Below, in pieces: positions 43,250 to 52,528 of a DNA stretch of 64,000 nt; the first letter of the stretch is position 1, and every line of letters begins with the position of its first letter. The notes under the pieces are model-generated. The model saw only the letters and a program-made list of their open reading frames with translations, made no database searches and had not been told where the DNA came from. The translations under genes and the position numbers were made by a program. Origin of the DNA: Palsa-504 sp963789225 (GTDB lineage: Bacteria > Actinomycetota > Actinomycetes > Streptosporangiales > Streptosporangiaceae); NCBI GenBank assembly GCA_963789225.1, contig CAWBKD010000006.1, positions 168,857 to 232,856 on the forward strand, written 5' to 3'.

Positions 43250-44050
43250 GTGAGCCAGTCATGCGACGGGGGGCACGCCGGGAGGAATCCCGCCGAGCTC
43301 CGGGACGCCCTGGGCGTGCCGGTCGAGCCCGCCTCGCTCGAGCGCGCGCTGACGCACCGCTCCTTCGCGTACGAGAACGCCAACCCGCCCACCAACGAGC
43401 GGCTGGAGTTCCTCGGTGACTCGGTCCTCGGGCTCGTCGTCACCGACACGCTGTTCCGCGACTACCCCAACCTCCCCGAGGGGCAGCTGGCCAAGCTCCG
43501 CGCCGCCGTCGTGCAGATGCGCGCGCTGGCCGAGGTGGCGCGGGAACTGAGCCTGGGGGCCTACATCAGGCTGGGCCGCGGCGAGGAGGTGACCGGCGGC
43601 CGGAACAAGTCATCGATCCTCGCCGACACCCTCGAGGCGGTCATCGGCGCGGTGTACATCGACTGCGGCCTGGCCGCGGCGAGCGACCTGGTCCACCGCC
43701 TGTTCGACCCCGTCATCGAAAGGTCGGCCCGGCTGGGCGCGGGCCTGGACTGGAAGACCTCCCTGCAGGAGCTCACCGCCGCCCAGATGCTCGGCGTCCC
43801 CGACTATCAGGTCGAGGAGAGCGGGCCCGACCACCAGAAGTCGTTCCGCGCCGTGGTCAGGATCGGCGGGCGCGAGCTCGGTTCCGGCGGCGGGCGCTCC
43901 AAGAAGGAGGCCGAGCAGCAGGCGGCCGAGGCGGCCTGGAACGCCATCACCGCCGAATCCGGCGCCGCGGCCGATAACGGCGACCGCCCCCCGGGCGATC
44001 CCAAGGACGACGAAGGCGGGCAGGCGGGCGGTCCGGCCCCGAGCCGGTGA
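43250..44050 (+). CDS. rnc: ribonuclease III
   Basis: RNase III cleaves double-stranded RNA in rRNA and mRNA processing. The 266-residue protein has the catalytic signature NERLEFLGDSVLGLVV, LADTLEAVIGAVYIDCG with its metal-binding acidic residues, and a C-terminal double-stranded-RNA-binding domain (WKTSLQELTAA ... FRAVVRIGGRELGSGGGRSKKEAEQQAA). A charged tail of about 30 residues follows. GTG start at 43250 after GGGAGGAGG. It ends 3 nt before mutM. Confidence 0.96.
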   Translation: MSQSCDGGHAGRNPAELRDALGVPVEPASLERALTHRSFAYENANPPTNERLEFLGDSVLGLVVTDTLFRDYPNLPEGQLAKLRAAVVQMRALAEVARELSLGAYIRLGRGEEVTGGRNKSSILADTLEAVIGAVYIDCGLAAASDLVHRLFDPVIERSARLGAGLDWKTSLQELTAAQMLGVPDYQVEESGPDHQKSFRAVVRIGGRELGSGGGRSKKEAEQQAAEAAWNAITAESGAAADNGDRPPGDPKDDEGGQAGGPAPSR

Positions 44051-44053
44051 GCA

Positions 44054-44905
44054 ATGCCCGAGCTGCCTGAGGTCGAGACCGTCCGCCGCGGGCTGGAACA
44101 CCACGTGGTGGGCCGGGCCATCGACACCGTGCGCGTCCTGCACCCGCGGGCCGTCCGCAGGCACGTGCCCGGGCCGGCCGACTTCGAGGCCGCGCTGGCC
44201 GGGCGCACGCTCGAGGGGGCCAGGCGCCGGGGCAAGTACCTGTGGCTGTCGACGGGCGAGGACGCCCTGCTCGCGCACCTGGGCATGAGCGGCCAGCTGC
44301 TCGTGGGCGAGCCGGACCGCCCGCTCTCGCCGCACGCGCGGATCTGGTTCACCTTCCGCGACGGAGGCCCCGACCTGCGGTTCACCGACCAGCGGACGTT
44401 CGGTCACATGCTCGTGGCCCGCGACGGGGCCGAACTCCCCGCCCCGATCGCCCACATCGCCCCCGACCCGCTCGAGCCCGCCTTCGACTCCGTCGCGCTG
44501 GCCCGCCGGCTGCGCGCCAGGCACACCGGGGTCAAGCGCGCCCTGCTCGATCAGTCGCTGGTCAGCGGGATCGGCAACATCTACGCCGACGAGGCGCTGT
44601 GGCGGGCCCGCCTGCACTGGGCCAGGCCGACGGAAACGCTGACCAGCCCCGAGATCTCCCGGCTCCTCGAGGCGGTACGCGAGATCTTCGCCGAAGCCCT
44701 GGCCGTCGGCGGGACTTCGTTCGACAGCCTGTACGTCAACGTCAACGGCGAGAGCGGCTACTTCGACCGGTCGCTCGCGGTCTACGGGCGGGAGGGCCAG
44801 GAGTGCCGCGTGTGCGGCACGCCGATCAGGCGCGACCCGTTCATGAACCGTTCCTCCTACAGCTGCCCCCGGTGCCAGCCCCGCCCCCGCCGCGCCCGCC
44901 TCTGA
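44054..44905 (+). CDS. mutM: formamidopyrimidine-DNA glycosylase
   Basis: MutM (Fpg) removes 8-oxoguanine and nicks the abasic site. The 283-residue protein starts PELPEVETVRRGLE, with catalytic Pro and Glu at the N-terminus after Met removal. It has the HhH region DQSLVSGIGNIYADEALWRA and the zinc finger CRVCGTPIRRDPFMNRSSYS...CPRC. It follows rnc closely, a conserved actinobacterial order. Confidence 0.96.
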   Translation: MPELPEVETVRRGLEHHVVGRAIDTVRVLHPRAVRRHVPGPADFEAALAGRTLEGARRRGKYLWLSTGEDALLAHLGMSGQLLVGEPDRPLSPHARIWFTFRDGGPDLRFTDQRTFGHMLVARDGAELPAPIAHIAPDPLEPAFDSVALARRLRARHTGVKRALLDQSLVSGIGNIYADEALWRARLHWARPTETLTSPEISRLLEAVREIFAEALAVGGTSFDSLYVNVNGESGYFDRSLAVYGREGQECRVCGTPIRRDPFMNRSSYSCPRCQPRPRRARL

Positions 44906-45018
44906 CCAGCGGACCAGCCCACCCCCGCGCCCGCGGGCAGAACCCCTCCCGGGCCCGCCAGGCAAACCCCTTGTTCCGGGTGATAAGGTGTATAACCGGC
45001 GGGCGATGCGCGCTCAAC

Positions 45019-45048
45019 TTGACCAGGAAACCCCTTCGGTGGGAAACT
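45019..45048 (+). promoter_or_regulatory. candidate promoter of the small coiled-coil gene
   Basis: TTGACC (45019-45024) and GAAACT (45043-45048) with an 18-nt spacer lie in the 224-nt gap after mutM, about 80 nt before the next start. The gap is also AT-richer (TATAAC at 44991). Moderate support only. Confidence 0.35.
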
Positions 45049-45129
45049 GAGAAACGTTGATTGCGCGCGGTCGCGCGCGGGTAGAAGAATGTGCCCACTC
45101 TGGTCACTCAGCGTGGAGGACCTTTAACA

Positions 45130-45327
45130 ATGGCGAAGGCTCTATTCGGCCACGTCGGCGGTCCCGACCCCCGGCTGGTTTCCGAGATGCGCCGCCTCCA
45201 GCAGCGAGTACGGGACCTGGAAGCCGAGCTTGTGCGGCTCCAGGAAGAGAACGACGCGCTTGCGCTAGAGACGCACGAGCACGAGGACCTGCTGGTAACG
45301 GATCGCGAGCCAGCGCTCGCCCACTAG
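45130..45327 (+). CDS. small conserved coiled-coil protein
   Basis: The 65-residue product begins MAKALFGHVGGPDPRLVSEM and continues as a short leucine-rich coiled coil (LQQRVRDLEAELVRLQEEND). I recall similar proteins upstream of smc in related actinomycetes but know no function. The ATG at 45130 follows GGAGG with a 10-nt spacer. It is expressed alone: a promoter gap lies before it and a strong terminator after it. Confidence 0.75.
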   Translation: MAKALFGHVGGPDPRLVSEMRRLQQRVRDLEAELVRLQEENDALALETHEHEDLLVTDREPALAH

Positions 45328-45365
45328 GGCGTTCGCGGGACGAGGCAAGCGGTAACGAACGAATC

Positions 45366-45389
45366 AGGGGCGTCTTGGTCGACGCCCCT
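45366..45389 (+). terminator. intrinsic terminator before smc
   Basis: AGGGGCGTC-TTGGTC-GACGCCCCT is a perfect 9-bp stem with a 6-nt loop, followed by TCCTTCGTTGT. It lies 38 nt after the small coiled-coil gene. The rest of the 258-nt gap to smc shows no other feature. Confidence 0.8.
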
Positions 45390-45585
45390 CCTTCGTTGTA
45401 TACCCCCTCGTTATCTGCCAATTGGCACACCGGCATCAATACCGGCGCGTCAGCCTGACTGAACCCCGGGGACGTTCAGCGAGCCCGCCATGCCCGCTCC
45501 GGCCGGCCCGCGCGGCGGGGCGCGGTTCGGCGTTTGGAGCGGCACGGGGCGGTAAGGTGCGGGGAGCGGAGAGGAGGGGCGGCCC

Positions 45586-48500
45586 GTGTACTTGAAGAGC
45601 CTCACCATGCGCGGCTTCAAGTCGTTCGCCTCCGCCACCACGCTCCGCCTCGAGCCCGGCATCACCTGCGTGGTCGGGCCGAACGGCTCCGGCAAGTCCA
45701 ACGTCGTCGACGCGCTGTCCTGGGTGATGGGCGAGCAGGGGGTCAAGTCGCTGCGCGGCGGCAAGATGGAGGACGTCGTCTTCGCCGGCACCACATCGCG
45801 CGCGCCGCTCGGCCGCGCCGAGGTCACGCTCACCATCGACAACAGCGACGGCGCCCTGCCGATCGAGTACACCGAGGTCACCCTCAGCCGCCTGATGTTC
45901 AGGTCCGGGCAGAGCGAGTACGCCATCAACGGCGACCACTGCAGGCTGCTCGACGTCCAGGAACTGCTGTCCGACTCGGGCCTGGGCCGGGAGATGCACG
46001 TGATCGTCGGGCAGGGTCAGCTCGACGACATCCTGCACGCGGGCCCTGAGGCCAGGCGCGCCCTCATCGAGGAAGCGGCCGGCGTGCTCAAGCACCGCAG
46101 GCGCAAGGAGAAGGCGCTGCGCAAGCTCGAGGCGATGCAGGCCAACCTGACCCGCCTGGTCGACCTCACCGCCGAGCTGAGCCGTCGGCTCAAGCCGCTC
46201 GGCAGGCAGGCCGAGATGGCCAGGAAGGCGGCCGTCATCCAGGCCGAGCTGCGGGACGCCAAGCTCAGGCTGCTCGCGGACGATTACGTCACGCTGGCCG
46301 CCGACCTGCAGCGGGATGAGGCGGACGAGGCGGCCGTCGTGGCCAGGCGGGCCGTACTCGAACGGGAACTGGCCCAGGCCAGGACCTCAGAAACCGAGCT
46401 CGATCAGGCGGCGCAGCACGCCGCCGAGGATTTGGCCCGCGCGCAGGAGACGTGGTTCGCCCTGTCCTCGCTGGCCGAGCGGCTCCACAGCACGCAGAAC
46501 CTGGCCGCGCAGCGGTACAGCCTGCTGACCGAGCAGGCCGACCCTGAGCGCCCCGGGCGCGACCCCGACGAGCTGGACCGGCAAGCCGCCGAGCTGCGCG
46601 AGGAAGAAGAGGGGCTGACCGCGCGCCTGGTGGCGGGCCGCGAGGTCCTGACCGCCGCCGTCGCCGAGCGCACCGCGGCGGAGGCCGAGCTCACCGCCGC
46701 CGAACGCCGCATCGCCGAGGGCGCCAAGGCCGCCGCGGCCAGGGCCGGCCAGCTGACCCGGCTGCGCGAGCAGGTCAGCGCGGTCGCCAGCCGCGGCGCC
46801 GCCGCGCAAGAGGAACTGGACCGCCTATCCGCCTCCGCCGCCGAGGCCAAGCAACGCGCCGAACGCGCCCAGCAGGAGCACGACCAGGCGCGCGAGCTGG
46901 CCGACGACCGGGGCGAAGACCGTAGCGAGCTGGCCGCCGCGCACAAGCAGGCCGCCGCCACCCTGTCGAACATGGCCGAACGAACGGTGGTTCTCCGCGC
47001 CGCAGAACGTGAATCAGCCCGCGAGCTGGCCGCCCTGCGGGCGCGCGCCGAGGCGCTGGCCGAGGCCGCGCGGCGCGGGGTGGACGCCTCCGCGGCGCTG
47101 CTCGCCGACCCCGAGCGGTTCGCGGGCGTCCTCGGCTCGTTCGCCGAGCGGCTGCGCGTGGCCGAGGGCTTCGAGGTCGCGATCGCCGCCGCCCTGGGCG
47201 CGGCCGCCGACGCGGTCGCGGTGAGCAGCCTGGACGCCGCAGCCGAGATCTTGTCCGCCCTCCGCCGCGACGACGCGGGCAGCGCCGCCCTCGTCATCGC
47301 CGCGAGCCCCGTCGATCCCGCCAGCCCAGTCGACCCCGTCGGCCCCGCTAGCCCCAATGATCCCGCTAGCCCCAATGATCCCGTCAGCCCCAATGATCCC
47401 GTCAGCCCCGCAGACCCCGCCAGCGCCGACGACCTCACCGTCCTCATCTCAGCCATCACTGCAACCCCATCCAGCACGGTCATCCCCGCAGTCCCGGCTG
47501 CCCCTCCAGACACCCCAGACGGCCCGTTCCGCGCCGTCGACCTGGTCCGCGCGCCGGGCGGGCTGGCGCAGACGACGGCGGCGCTGCTGCGCGACGTGGT
47601 GATCACCGCCGACCTGGACGAGGCCCGCCGGATCGTCCGGGACCATCCCGAGGTCCGGGCGGTGACGCGCGCCGGCGACCTGCTCGGGTCACGCTGGGCG
47701 CAGGGCGGCGGCGCGCGGCCCCAGAGCCTGTTCGAGCAGCGGGCGGCGGCCGAGGAGGCCGCGGCCGGCCTGGCGGGCGTGCAGCGGCGGTGCGAGGAGG
47801 CCGCCGGGCAGCTGGCGGCCGCGGGCCAGGCCGAGGAGGAGGCCAGGGGCTCGGTGGCCGAGGCGCTCGCGCGTCTGCAGCAGGCTGACGCGGCGGCGGC
47901 GGAGACCTCCGGGCGCCTCGGCCGGCTGGCGGGCACGGCCCGGGCCGAACACGACGAGGTCGGGCGCCTCGACCGCGCCATCGAGGCGGCGCGGCTCGCC
48001 GCCGAGCAGGGCCAGGCCAAGCTGGCTAGGCTCCGGCAGGACCTGGCGGCGGCCGAGGCCGAAGCCGACGAGCCGCTGGAGTCACCGGACGACGACGGCG
48101 CGCCCAGGGAGGACCTCGCCGGGCGCTGCGCCGTGGCCCGGGAGGCCGAGATGGAGGCCAGGCTGGAGGTCCGCACCGCGGAGGAGCGGCTGCGGGCCAT
48201 CAGCGGCCGCGCCGGCTCGCTGGCCGCGGCCGCGGCCGCCGAGCGCAAGGCGCGCGAGCGGGCGGCGCAGCGCCGCGAGCGGCGCGCCGCCCAGGCCGCC
48301 GCGGCCCGCGCCGTGGCGCTGGGCGCGCGGTACTCGGTCGAGGCGGCGGAGCTTTCCGTGAACCAGGCGCTGGCCAGGCGCACCGAGGCCGAGACGGTGA
48401 GCACCGGCGGGGCCGGGGAGCTGAAGGCCATCCGGGCCCGGGTCCGCGAGCTCGCCGGGGACCTCGATACCGTGGTGAACACGGCGCACGGCACCGAGAT

Positions 48501-49314
48501 CGCCCGGGCTGAGCACCGCCTGCGCCTCGCGCAGCTGTCCGAGCACGCCCTGGAGGAGTTCGGGGTCGAGGTGGACACGCTGGTGGCCGAGTACGGGCCG
48601 GAGGTCCCCGTGCCGGTCATCGGCGACGAGTCAGGAGCGACGACGCGTTACGACCGGGCCGCCGCCGAACGCCGCGCCGCCGACGCCCAGCGCCAGCTCG
48701 ACCGGCTCGGAAAGGTCAACCCGCTGGCCCTGGAGGAGTACGAGGCGCTGAGCGAGCGGCACACGTTCCTGGCCACCCAGCTGGATGACCTGCGCAAGAC
48801 CCGGCGTGACCTGCTCACCGTGGTCAAGGAGGTCGACGACCGGGTGCAGGAGGTGTTCGCCTCGGCGTACGCCGACACCGCGCGCGAGTTCGAGCAGCTG
48901 TTCGCCCGGCTGTTCCCCGGCGGGCAGGGCAGCCTGGTGCTGACCGAGCCGGACGACATGCTGGCCACCGGGATCGAGATCGAGGCCAGGCCGCCTGGCA
49001 AGAAGGTCAAGCGGCTGTCGCTGCTGTCCGGCGGGGAGCGCTCGCTGACCGCGATCGCGTACCTGTTCGCGATCTTCAAGGCCCGCCCGTCGCCGTTCTA
49101 CGTGCTGGACGAGGTAGAGGCGGCGCTGGACGACACCAACCTGCAGCGCCTGCTCGGTGTGTTCGACGAGCTGCGGGAGAGCTCCCAGCTCATCGTGATC
49201 ACCCACCAGCGGCGCACGATGGAAGCCGCCGACGCCCTGTACGGCATCTCGATGCGCGGCGACGGCGTGTCCACCGTGATCAGCCAGCGGATCGCCTCAC
49301 GGCAGCCGGCCTAA
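45586..49314 (+). CDS. smc: chromosome segregation ATPase SMC
   Basis: The 1242-residue SMC protein organises chromosomes. The N-terminal head has MRGFKSFASATTLRL and Walker A GPNGSGKSNVVDALSWVMGE. Two long coiled coils flank a hinge (about 510-680). The C-terminal head has the signature LSLLSGGERSLTAIAYLFAIF and Walker B FYVLDEVEAALDDTNL. The hinge carries an unusual Pro/Asp-rich insert (about residues 574-612, SPNDPV repeats) coded by an 18-bp array, followed by a Thr/Pro-rich stretch. GTG 45586 follows GAGGAGGGGC. murJ-like gene follows 9 nt later. Confidence 0.96.
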   Translation: MYLKSLTMRGFKSFASATTLRLEPGITCVVGPNGSGKSNVVDALSWVMGEQGVKSLRGGKMEDVVFAGTTSRAPLGRAEVTLTIDNSDGALPIEYTEVTLSRLMFRSGQSEYAINGDHCRLLDVQELLSDSGLGREMHVIVGQGQLDDILHAGPEARRALIEEAAGVLKHRRRKEKALRKLEAMQANLTRLVDLTAELSRRLKPLGRQAEMARKAAVIQAELRDAKLRLLADDYVTLAADLQRDEADEAAVVARRAVLERELAQARTSETELDQAAQHAAEDLARAQETWFALSSLAERLHSTQNLAAQRYSLLTEQADPERPGRDPDELDRQAAELREEEEGLTARLVAGREVLTAAVAERTAAEAELTAAERRIAEGAKAAAARAGQLTRLREQVSAVASRGAAAQEELDRLSASAAEAKQRAERAQQEHDQARELADDRGEDRSELAAAHKQAAATLSNMAERTVVLRAAERESARELAALRARAEALAEAARRGVDASAALLADPERFAGVLGSFAERLRVAEGFEVAIAAALGAAADAVAVSSLDAAAEILSALRRDDAGSAALVIAASPVDPASPVDPVGPASPNDPASPNDPVSPNDPVSPADPASADDLTVLISAITATPSSTVIPAVPAAPPDTPDGPFRAVDLVRAPGGLAQTTAALLRDVVITADLDEARRIVRDHPEVRAVTRAGDLLGSRWAQGGGARPQSLFEQRAAAEEAAAGLAGVQRRCEEAAGQLAAAGQAEEEARGSVAEALARLQQADAAAAETSGRLGRLAGTARAEHDEVGRLDRAIEAARLAAEQGQAKLARLRQDLAAAEAEADEPLESPDDDGAPREDLAGRCAVAREAEMEARLEVRTAEERLRAISGRAGSLAAAAAAERKARERAAQRRERRAAQAAAARAVALGARYSVEAAELSVNQALARRTEAETVSTGGAGELKAIRARVRELAGDLDTVVNTAHGTEIARAEHRLRLAQLSEHALEEFGVEVDTLVAEYGPEVPVPVIGDESGATTRYDRAAAERRAADAQRQLDRLGKVNPLALEEYEALSERHTFLATQLDDLRKTRRDLLTVVKEVDDRVQEVFASAYADTAREFEQLFARLFPGGQGSLVLTEPDDMLATGIEIEARPPGKKVKRLSLLSGGERSLTAIAYLFAIFKARPSPFYVLDEVEAALDDTNLQRLLGVFDELRESSQLIVITHQRRTMEAADALYGISMRGDGVSTVISQRIASRQPA
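47305..47421 (+). repeat. 18-bp tandem array in the smc hinge
   Basis: Units of AGCCCCAATGATCCCGTC or close variants start at 47350, 47368, 47386 and 47404, with older diverged units from 47305. They code for SPNDP(V/A). Three central copies are nearly identical at nucleotide level, implying recent expansion. Confidence 0.88.
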
Positions 49315-49323
49315 AACCGTCCC

Positions 49324-50976
49324 GTGCCGACCAGCGCTGGAGCCGACGTGACGGATCCGGACCTGGGAGCGCCGCTCGGTGCGGGCATCGCCCGCGGCGC
49401 CGCGCTCATCGCGGGCCTGACGATCGTCTCCAGGCTGTTCGGCCTGACCCGGACGCTCGTGTTCTCGCAGACGGTCGGCGCGAGCTGCCTCGGCACCGCC
49501 TACGTGACCGCGAACCAGGTCCCCAACCTGCTGTACGAGCTGGTCCTGGGCGGGGCGCTGACCAGCGCGATGGTCCCGGTGCTGGCGCGCTCGGCCGAGC
49601 GGGCGGCCGATGACCCGGCGGACCGTGCCCTGGTCAGCCAGATCACCTCGGCCGCGCTGACCTGGTCCGTCATCATCCTGGTCCCGCTCACCCTGGCCAT
49701 CGCGGCGGCCGCCGATCCGATCGCCTCGCTGCTCAACCCGGCCAACGCCCACGCGCACTGCCCCCGGGCCGACATGGTCGCCGACACCGCGACCATGATC
49801 GAGGTGTTCGCCCCGCAGGCGCTGCTCTACGGCCTCTCGGTCGTCCTCTACGGGCTGCTGCAGGCCTACCGCCGGTTTGTCGGGCCGACCCTCGGTCCGG
49901 CCATCTCCAGCCTGGTCCTGATCTCCTGCTTCCTCGCCTTCGTGCCGCTAGATCACGGCCTGCCGCTGGCCCGGCTGCCCCTGGAGGCCGAGCTGGTCCT
50001 GGCCACGGGGACAACGCTGGGCGTCGCTGCCCTGGTTCTGGTCGCCGTCCTGCCCACCTGGAGGCTGCGCCTGCGCCTGCGGCCGACGGTGCGGTTCCCG
50101 CCCGGGGTGGCGCGCCGCGCGGGCGGCCTGGCCGTCGTCGGCGTCGCCGAGCTCATCGTCATCGACGCGGCCAGCGTCGTGAACATCACCCTGGCCAACG
50201 GCCGGGGTGAGACCGGCGCGATCGTCATCTTCAGCTACGCCTCACAGGTGTTCAGCTCCGTGTCGGCGGTCCTGGCCCTGTCGATCGTGACCAGCGCGTT
50301 TCCGGTCCTGTCCGCACGTGATGGCCCGGTCTTCGACCGGACCTGCGCCGGGTCGACGAGGGTGGCCTTGCTCACCTCGTGGCTCGCCACGGCCGTGATG
50401 GCGGCGGTTGCCGTTCCCGCCGCCCACGTCCTGGCCAAGCAGCCAGGTCAGGTACCGGAACTGATCGAGGCGTTCGCGGTGCTGGCTCCCGGCGTGGCAG
50501 GAGCAACGGTGGTCGCGAACACCTCGCGCGTCATGTTCGTCCTAGGGCGCCTGAAGATGGCCGCCGTGGGGCTGGCCGGAAGCTGGCTGCTGACCATCGT
50601 GGCCGACGTGATCCTGGCCGAGCTGGCCCCGCCCCGCCTGGTGGTCGCCGCGCTCGCCCTCGGCAACACCATCGGCCAGACGGTCGTGGCCGTCCCGATG
50701 GTGCTGGCCACCCGCCGGATCTGCGGCCCGGCCGCCGTGCAGGGGGTCGACCACGCGGCGCTGGCCGGGCTGAGCGCGGGAGCCGCCGGGGCCGCGGTCG
50801 GCGTCGCCGTCAGCCTGGCCGCGCCGGTGACCGGCAAGCTGCAGGCCTTCGCCCTGGCGGTCCCCGCGGCCGCCTGCGCGGTCCTGGTGTTCGGCGTGGT
50901 CGCTTACCTGCTCGACGACGGCGACCTGAGGATCACCCTGGCGATCGCGCGCCGGACCCTCAGGCCCCGGCGGTAA
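49324..50976 (+). CDS. MurJ/MviN-family lipid flippase
   Basis: The 550-residue integral membrane protein has about 14 helices. It shows MurJ-family features: IVSRLFGLTRTLVFSQTVG, ANQVPNLLYELVLGGALTSAMVPVL and LLYGLSVVLYGLLQAYRRF. Members flip lipid II or related polyprenyl-linked sugars. Actinobacteria often hold several copies, and the main murJ is usually near the origin, so this smc-linked copy may serve another lipid-linked substrate. The GTG at 49324 comes 9 nt after smc; the N-terminus MPTSAGADVTDPDLGAP is hydrophilic. Confidence 0.85.
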   Translation: MPTSAGADVTDPDLGAPLGAGIARGAALIAGLTIVSRLFGLTRTLVFSQTVGASCLGTAYVTANQVPNLLYELVLGGALTSAMVPVLARSAERAADDPADRALVSQITSAALTWSVIILVPLTLAIAAAADPIASLLNPANAHAHCPRADMVADTATMIEVFAPQALLYGLSVVLYGLLQAYRRFVGPTLGPAISSLVLISCFLAFVPLDHGLPLARLPLEAELVLATGTTLGVAALVLVAVLPTWRLRLRLRPTVRFPPGVARRAGGLAVVGVAELIVIDAASVVNITLANGRGETGAIVIFSYASQVFSSVSAVLALSIVTSAFPVLSARDGPVFDRTCAGSTRVALLTSWLATAVMAAVAVPAAHVLAKQPGQVPELIEAFAVLAPGVAGATVVANTSRVMFVLGRLKMAAVGLAGSWLLTIVADVILAELAPPRLVVAALALGNTIGQTVVAVPMVLATRRICGPAAVQGVDHAALAGLSAGAAGAAVGVAVSLAAPVTGKLQAFALAVPAAACAVLVFGVVAYLLDDGDLRITLAIARRTLRPRR

Positions 50977-51232
50977 TGCACCCAATCGCCAATACCCCAT
51001 TGCTACCTAATTCGACCCAGCAGACCCATCCGACCCATCGCTGCGATACGGAGATGTTTATCGCGGAAAATCCGTGCCTGGCGGAAGAAAAGGCGCCGTA
51101 TACGACGCCCAAAGCTCCGCTGACCACCGATTTTCCAAGATCTTTTTCGGGAGCGGGACGCGTTCAAGGCAGCCGGTGTGCCCGGCCCCGATGGCTCCGG
51201 CACCGCGCCGGGTCTGCCAGACTGTGACCCTG
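50977..51232 (+). other. AT-richer gap before ftsY
   Basis: This 256-nt stretch has visibly lower G+C than its flanks and holds a short GACCCA/GACCCATC repeat (51018-51042). No gene, clear promoter or hairpin was found. In related actinomycetes other small genes can lie here (recollection), so the gap may be what remains of them. Confidence 0.3.
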
Positions 51233-52366
51233 ATGGAATACGTGATCCTGATCGTTGTCCTCGCGGTCCTGGCGCTGGGCGGCGGCGGATGGCTGCTGTT
51301 CGTGCGGCCTCGCCGCGGGCGCGCCGTGACCGCGCCGTCCGGCCCGCCCGCCGGAGTATCGGGGGCCGCGTCCGGCAGTGCGGACGCCGCTGACCAGGCC
51401 ACCGGGCCAGGAGCGCCCGCGGCTGTGCTGGAGGTCGAGCGGCCGCCGCCCTCCGCGGGGCGGATGGTGCGGCTGCGGGCCAGGCTCGCCCGGTCGCAGA
51501 CCTCCGTGGGCGCGGCCCTGCTGAACCTGCTGTCGCGGGACCGGCTGGACGACGAGACCTGGGACGAGATCGAAGAGGTCCTCATCACCGCCGACGTGGG
51601 CGTGGCGCCAGCCCGGGCGATGGTCGATGACCTGCGCACCAAGGTCAAGGTGCTCGGCACGCGAGGGGCCAGCGAGGTGCGCGGGCTGCTGCGCGACGAA
51701 CTGCTCACTCAGCTGGGCGACGAGGACAGGTCGCTGCACGTCACGCCGCATGGGGGAATCCCCGCGGTGCTCCTCATGGTGGGCGTGAACGGCACCGGCA
51801 AGACGACGACCTGCGGGAAGCTCGCGCGCGCACTGATCGGGGACGGGGAGACCGTCCTGCTCGGCGCGGCCGATACGTTCCGCGCGGCGGCCGCCGATCA
51901 GCTCCAGACCTGGGGCGAACGGGTCGGGGCCAAGACGGTGCGCGCCGACCGGGACGGCGCCGACCCGGCCAGCGTGGCCTTCGAGGCGGTATCCGAGGGC
52001 ATCGAGACCGGGGTCGACGCGGTCATCATCGACACCGCCGGGCGGCTGCACACCAAGGTCGGGCTGATGGACGAGCTCGGCAAGGTCAAGCGCGTGGTGG
52101 AGAAAAAGGCTCCGGTCGACGAGGTCCTCTTGGTCCTCGACGCCACCACCGGGCAGAACGGGCTGCGCCAGGCGCGCGTGTTCGCCGAGGTGGTCGACAT
52201 CACCGGCATCGTACTGACCAAGCTCGACGGCACCGCCAAGGGCGGGATCGTCATCGCCGTGCAGCGCGAGCTCGGTGTCCCGGTCAAGCTCGTGGGCCTC
52301 GGCGAGGGCCCCGACGACCTGGCCCCCTTCGACCCGGACGCCTTCGTCGACGCCATCCTCGGTTAG
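51233..52366 (+). CDS. ftsY: signal recognition particle receptor FtsY
   Basis: FtsY docks the SRP-ribosome complex at the membrane. The 377-residue protein starts with one membrane helix (EYVILIVVLAVLALGGGGWL), then an Ala/Pro-rich linker and the NG domain. GTPase motifs are GVNGTGKTTTCGKLA, DTFRAAAADQL, DTAGRLHTK and LTKLDGTAKGG. The ATG at 51233 starts the membrane helix; the frame is open further upstream but with no family likeness. Confidence 0.96.
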   Translation: MEYVILIVVLAVLALGGGGWLLFVRPRRGRAVTAPSGPPAGVSGAASGSADAADQATGPGAPAAVLEVERPPPSAGRMVRLRARLARSQTSVGAALLNLLSRDRLDDETWDEIEEVLITADVGVAPARAMVDDLRTKVKVLGTRGASEVRGLLRDELLTQLGDEDRSLHVTPHGGIPAVLLMVGVNGTGKTTTCGKLARALIGDGETVLLGAADTFRAAAADQLQTWGERVGAKTVRADRDGADPASVAFEAVSEGIETGVDAVIIDTAGRLHTKVGLMDELGKVKRVVEKKAPVDEVLLVLDATTGQNGLRQARVFAEVVDITGIVLTKLDGTAKGGIVIAVQRELGVPVKLVGLGEGPDDLAPFDPDAFVDAILG

Positions 52367-52413
52367 CGCCGGCCCAGCCGCCGAATACGGAACCGTCGGA
52401 ATACAGCGCAGCC

Positions 52414-52429
52414 GAAACATGGCCGTAAC
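52414..52429 (+). promoter_or_regulatory. GlnR-like half-site upstream of glnB
   Basis: GAAAC-atggcc-GTAAC matches the central half of the actinobacterial GlnR box (GTnAC-n6-GAAAC repeated). The outer elements are not well kept. A longer inverted repeat GTTTCAC ... GTGAAAC lies further downstream (52441-52485 region). Nitrogen control of glnB-glnD is expected, but this site is only suggestive. Confidence 0.35.
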
Positions 52430-52528
52430 ACGCGCCTGGTGTGTTTCACGTCGGCGACACACGCCGAACGGCCGGGTGAAACCTCGGTGCCGGAACCTCG
52501 GAGCAGTACCGGCGAAGGGACACCCGTC

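Noticed and set aside
46978..47001. third possible copy of the dispersed 35-nt sequence in smc (GCCGAACGAACGGTGGTTCT)
   Set aside because: Only partial similarity to the two good copies and it codes for ordinary coiled-coil residues; too weak to count.
46404..48620. 738-codon minus-strand open frame across smc
   Set aside because: Ser/Arg/Ala-rich antisense shadow of a strongly conserved gene, a common effect of high G+C codon use.
52414..52490. complete GlnR box before glnB
   Set aside because: Only the central GAAAC-n6-GTAAC half is present; the outer GTnAC and GAAAC elements are not at the required spacing.
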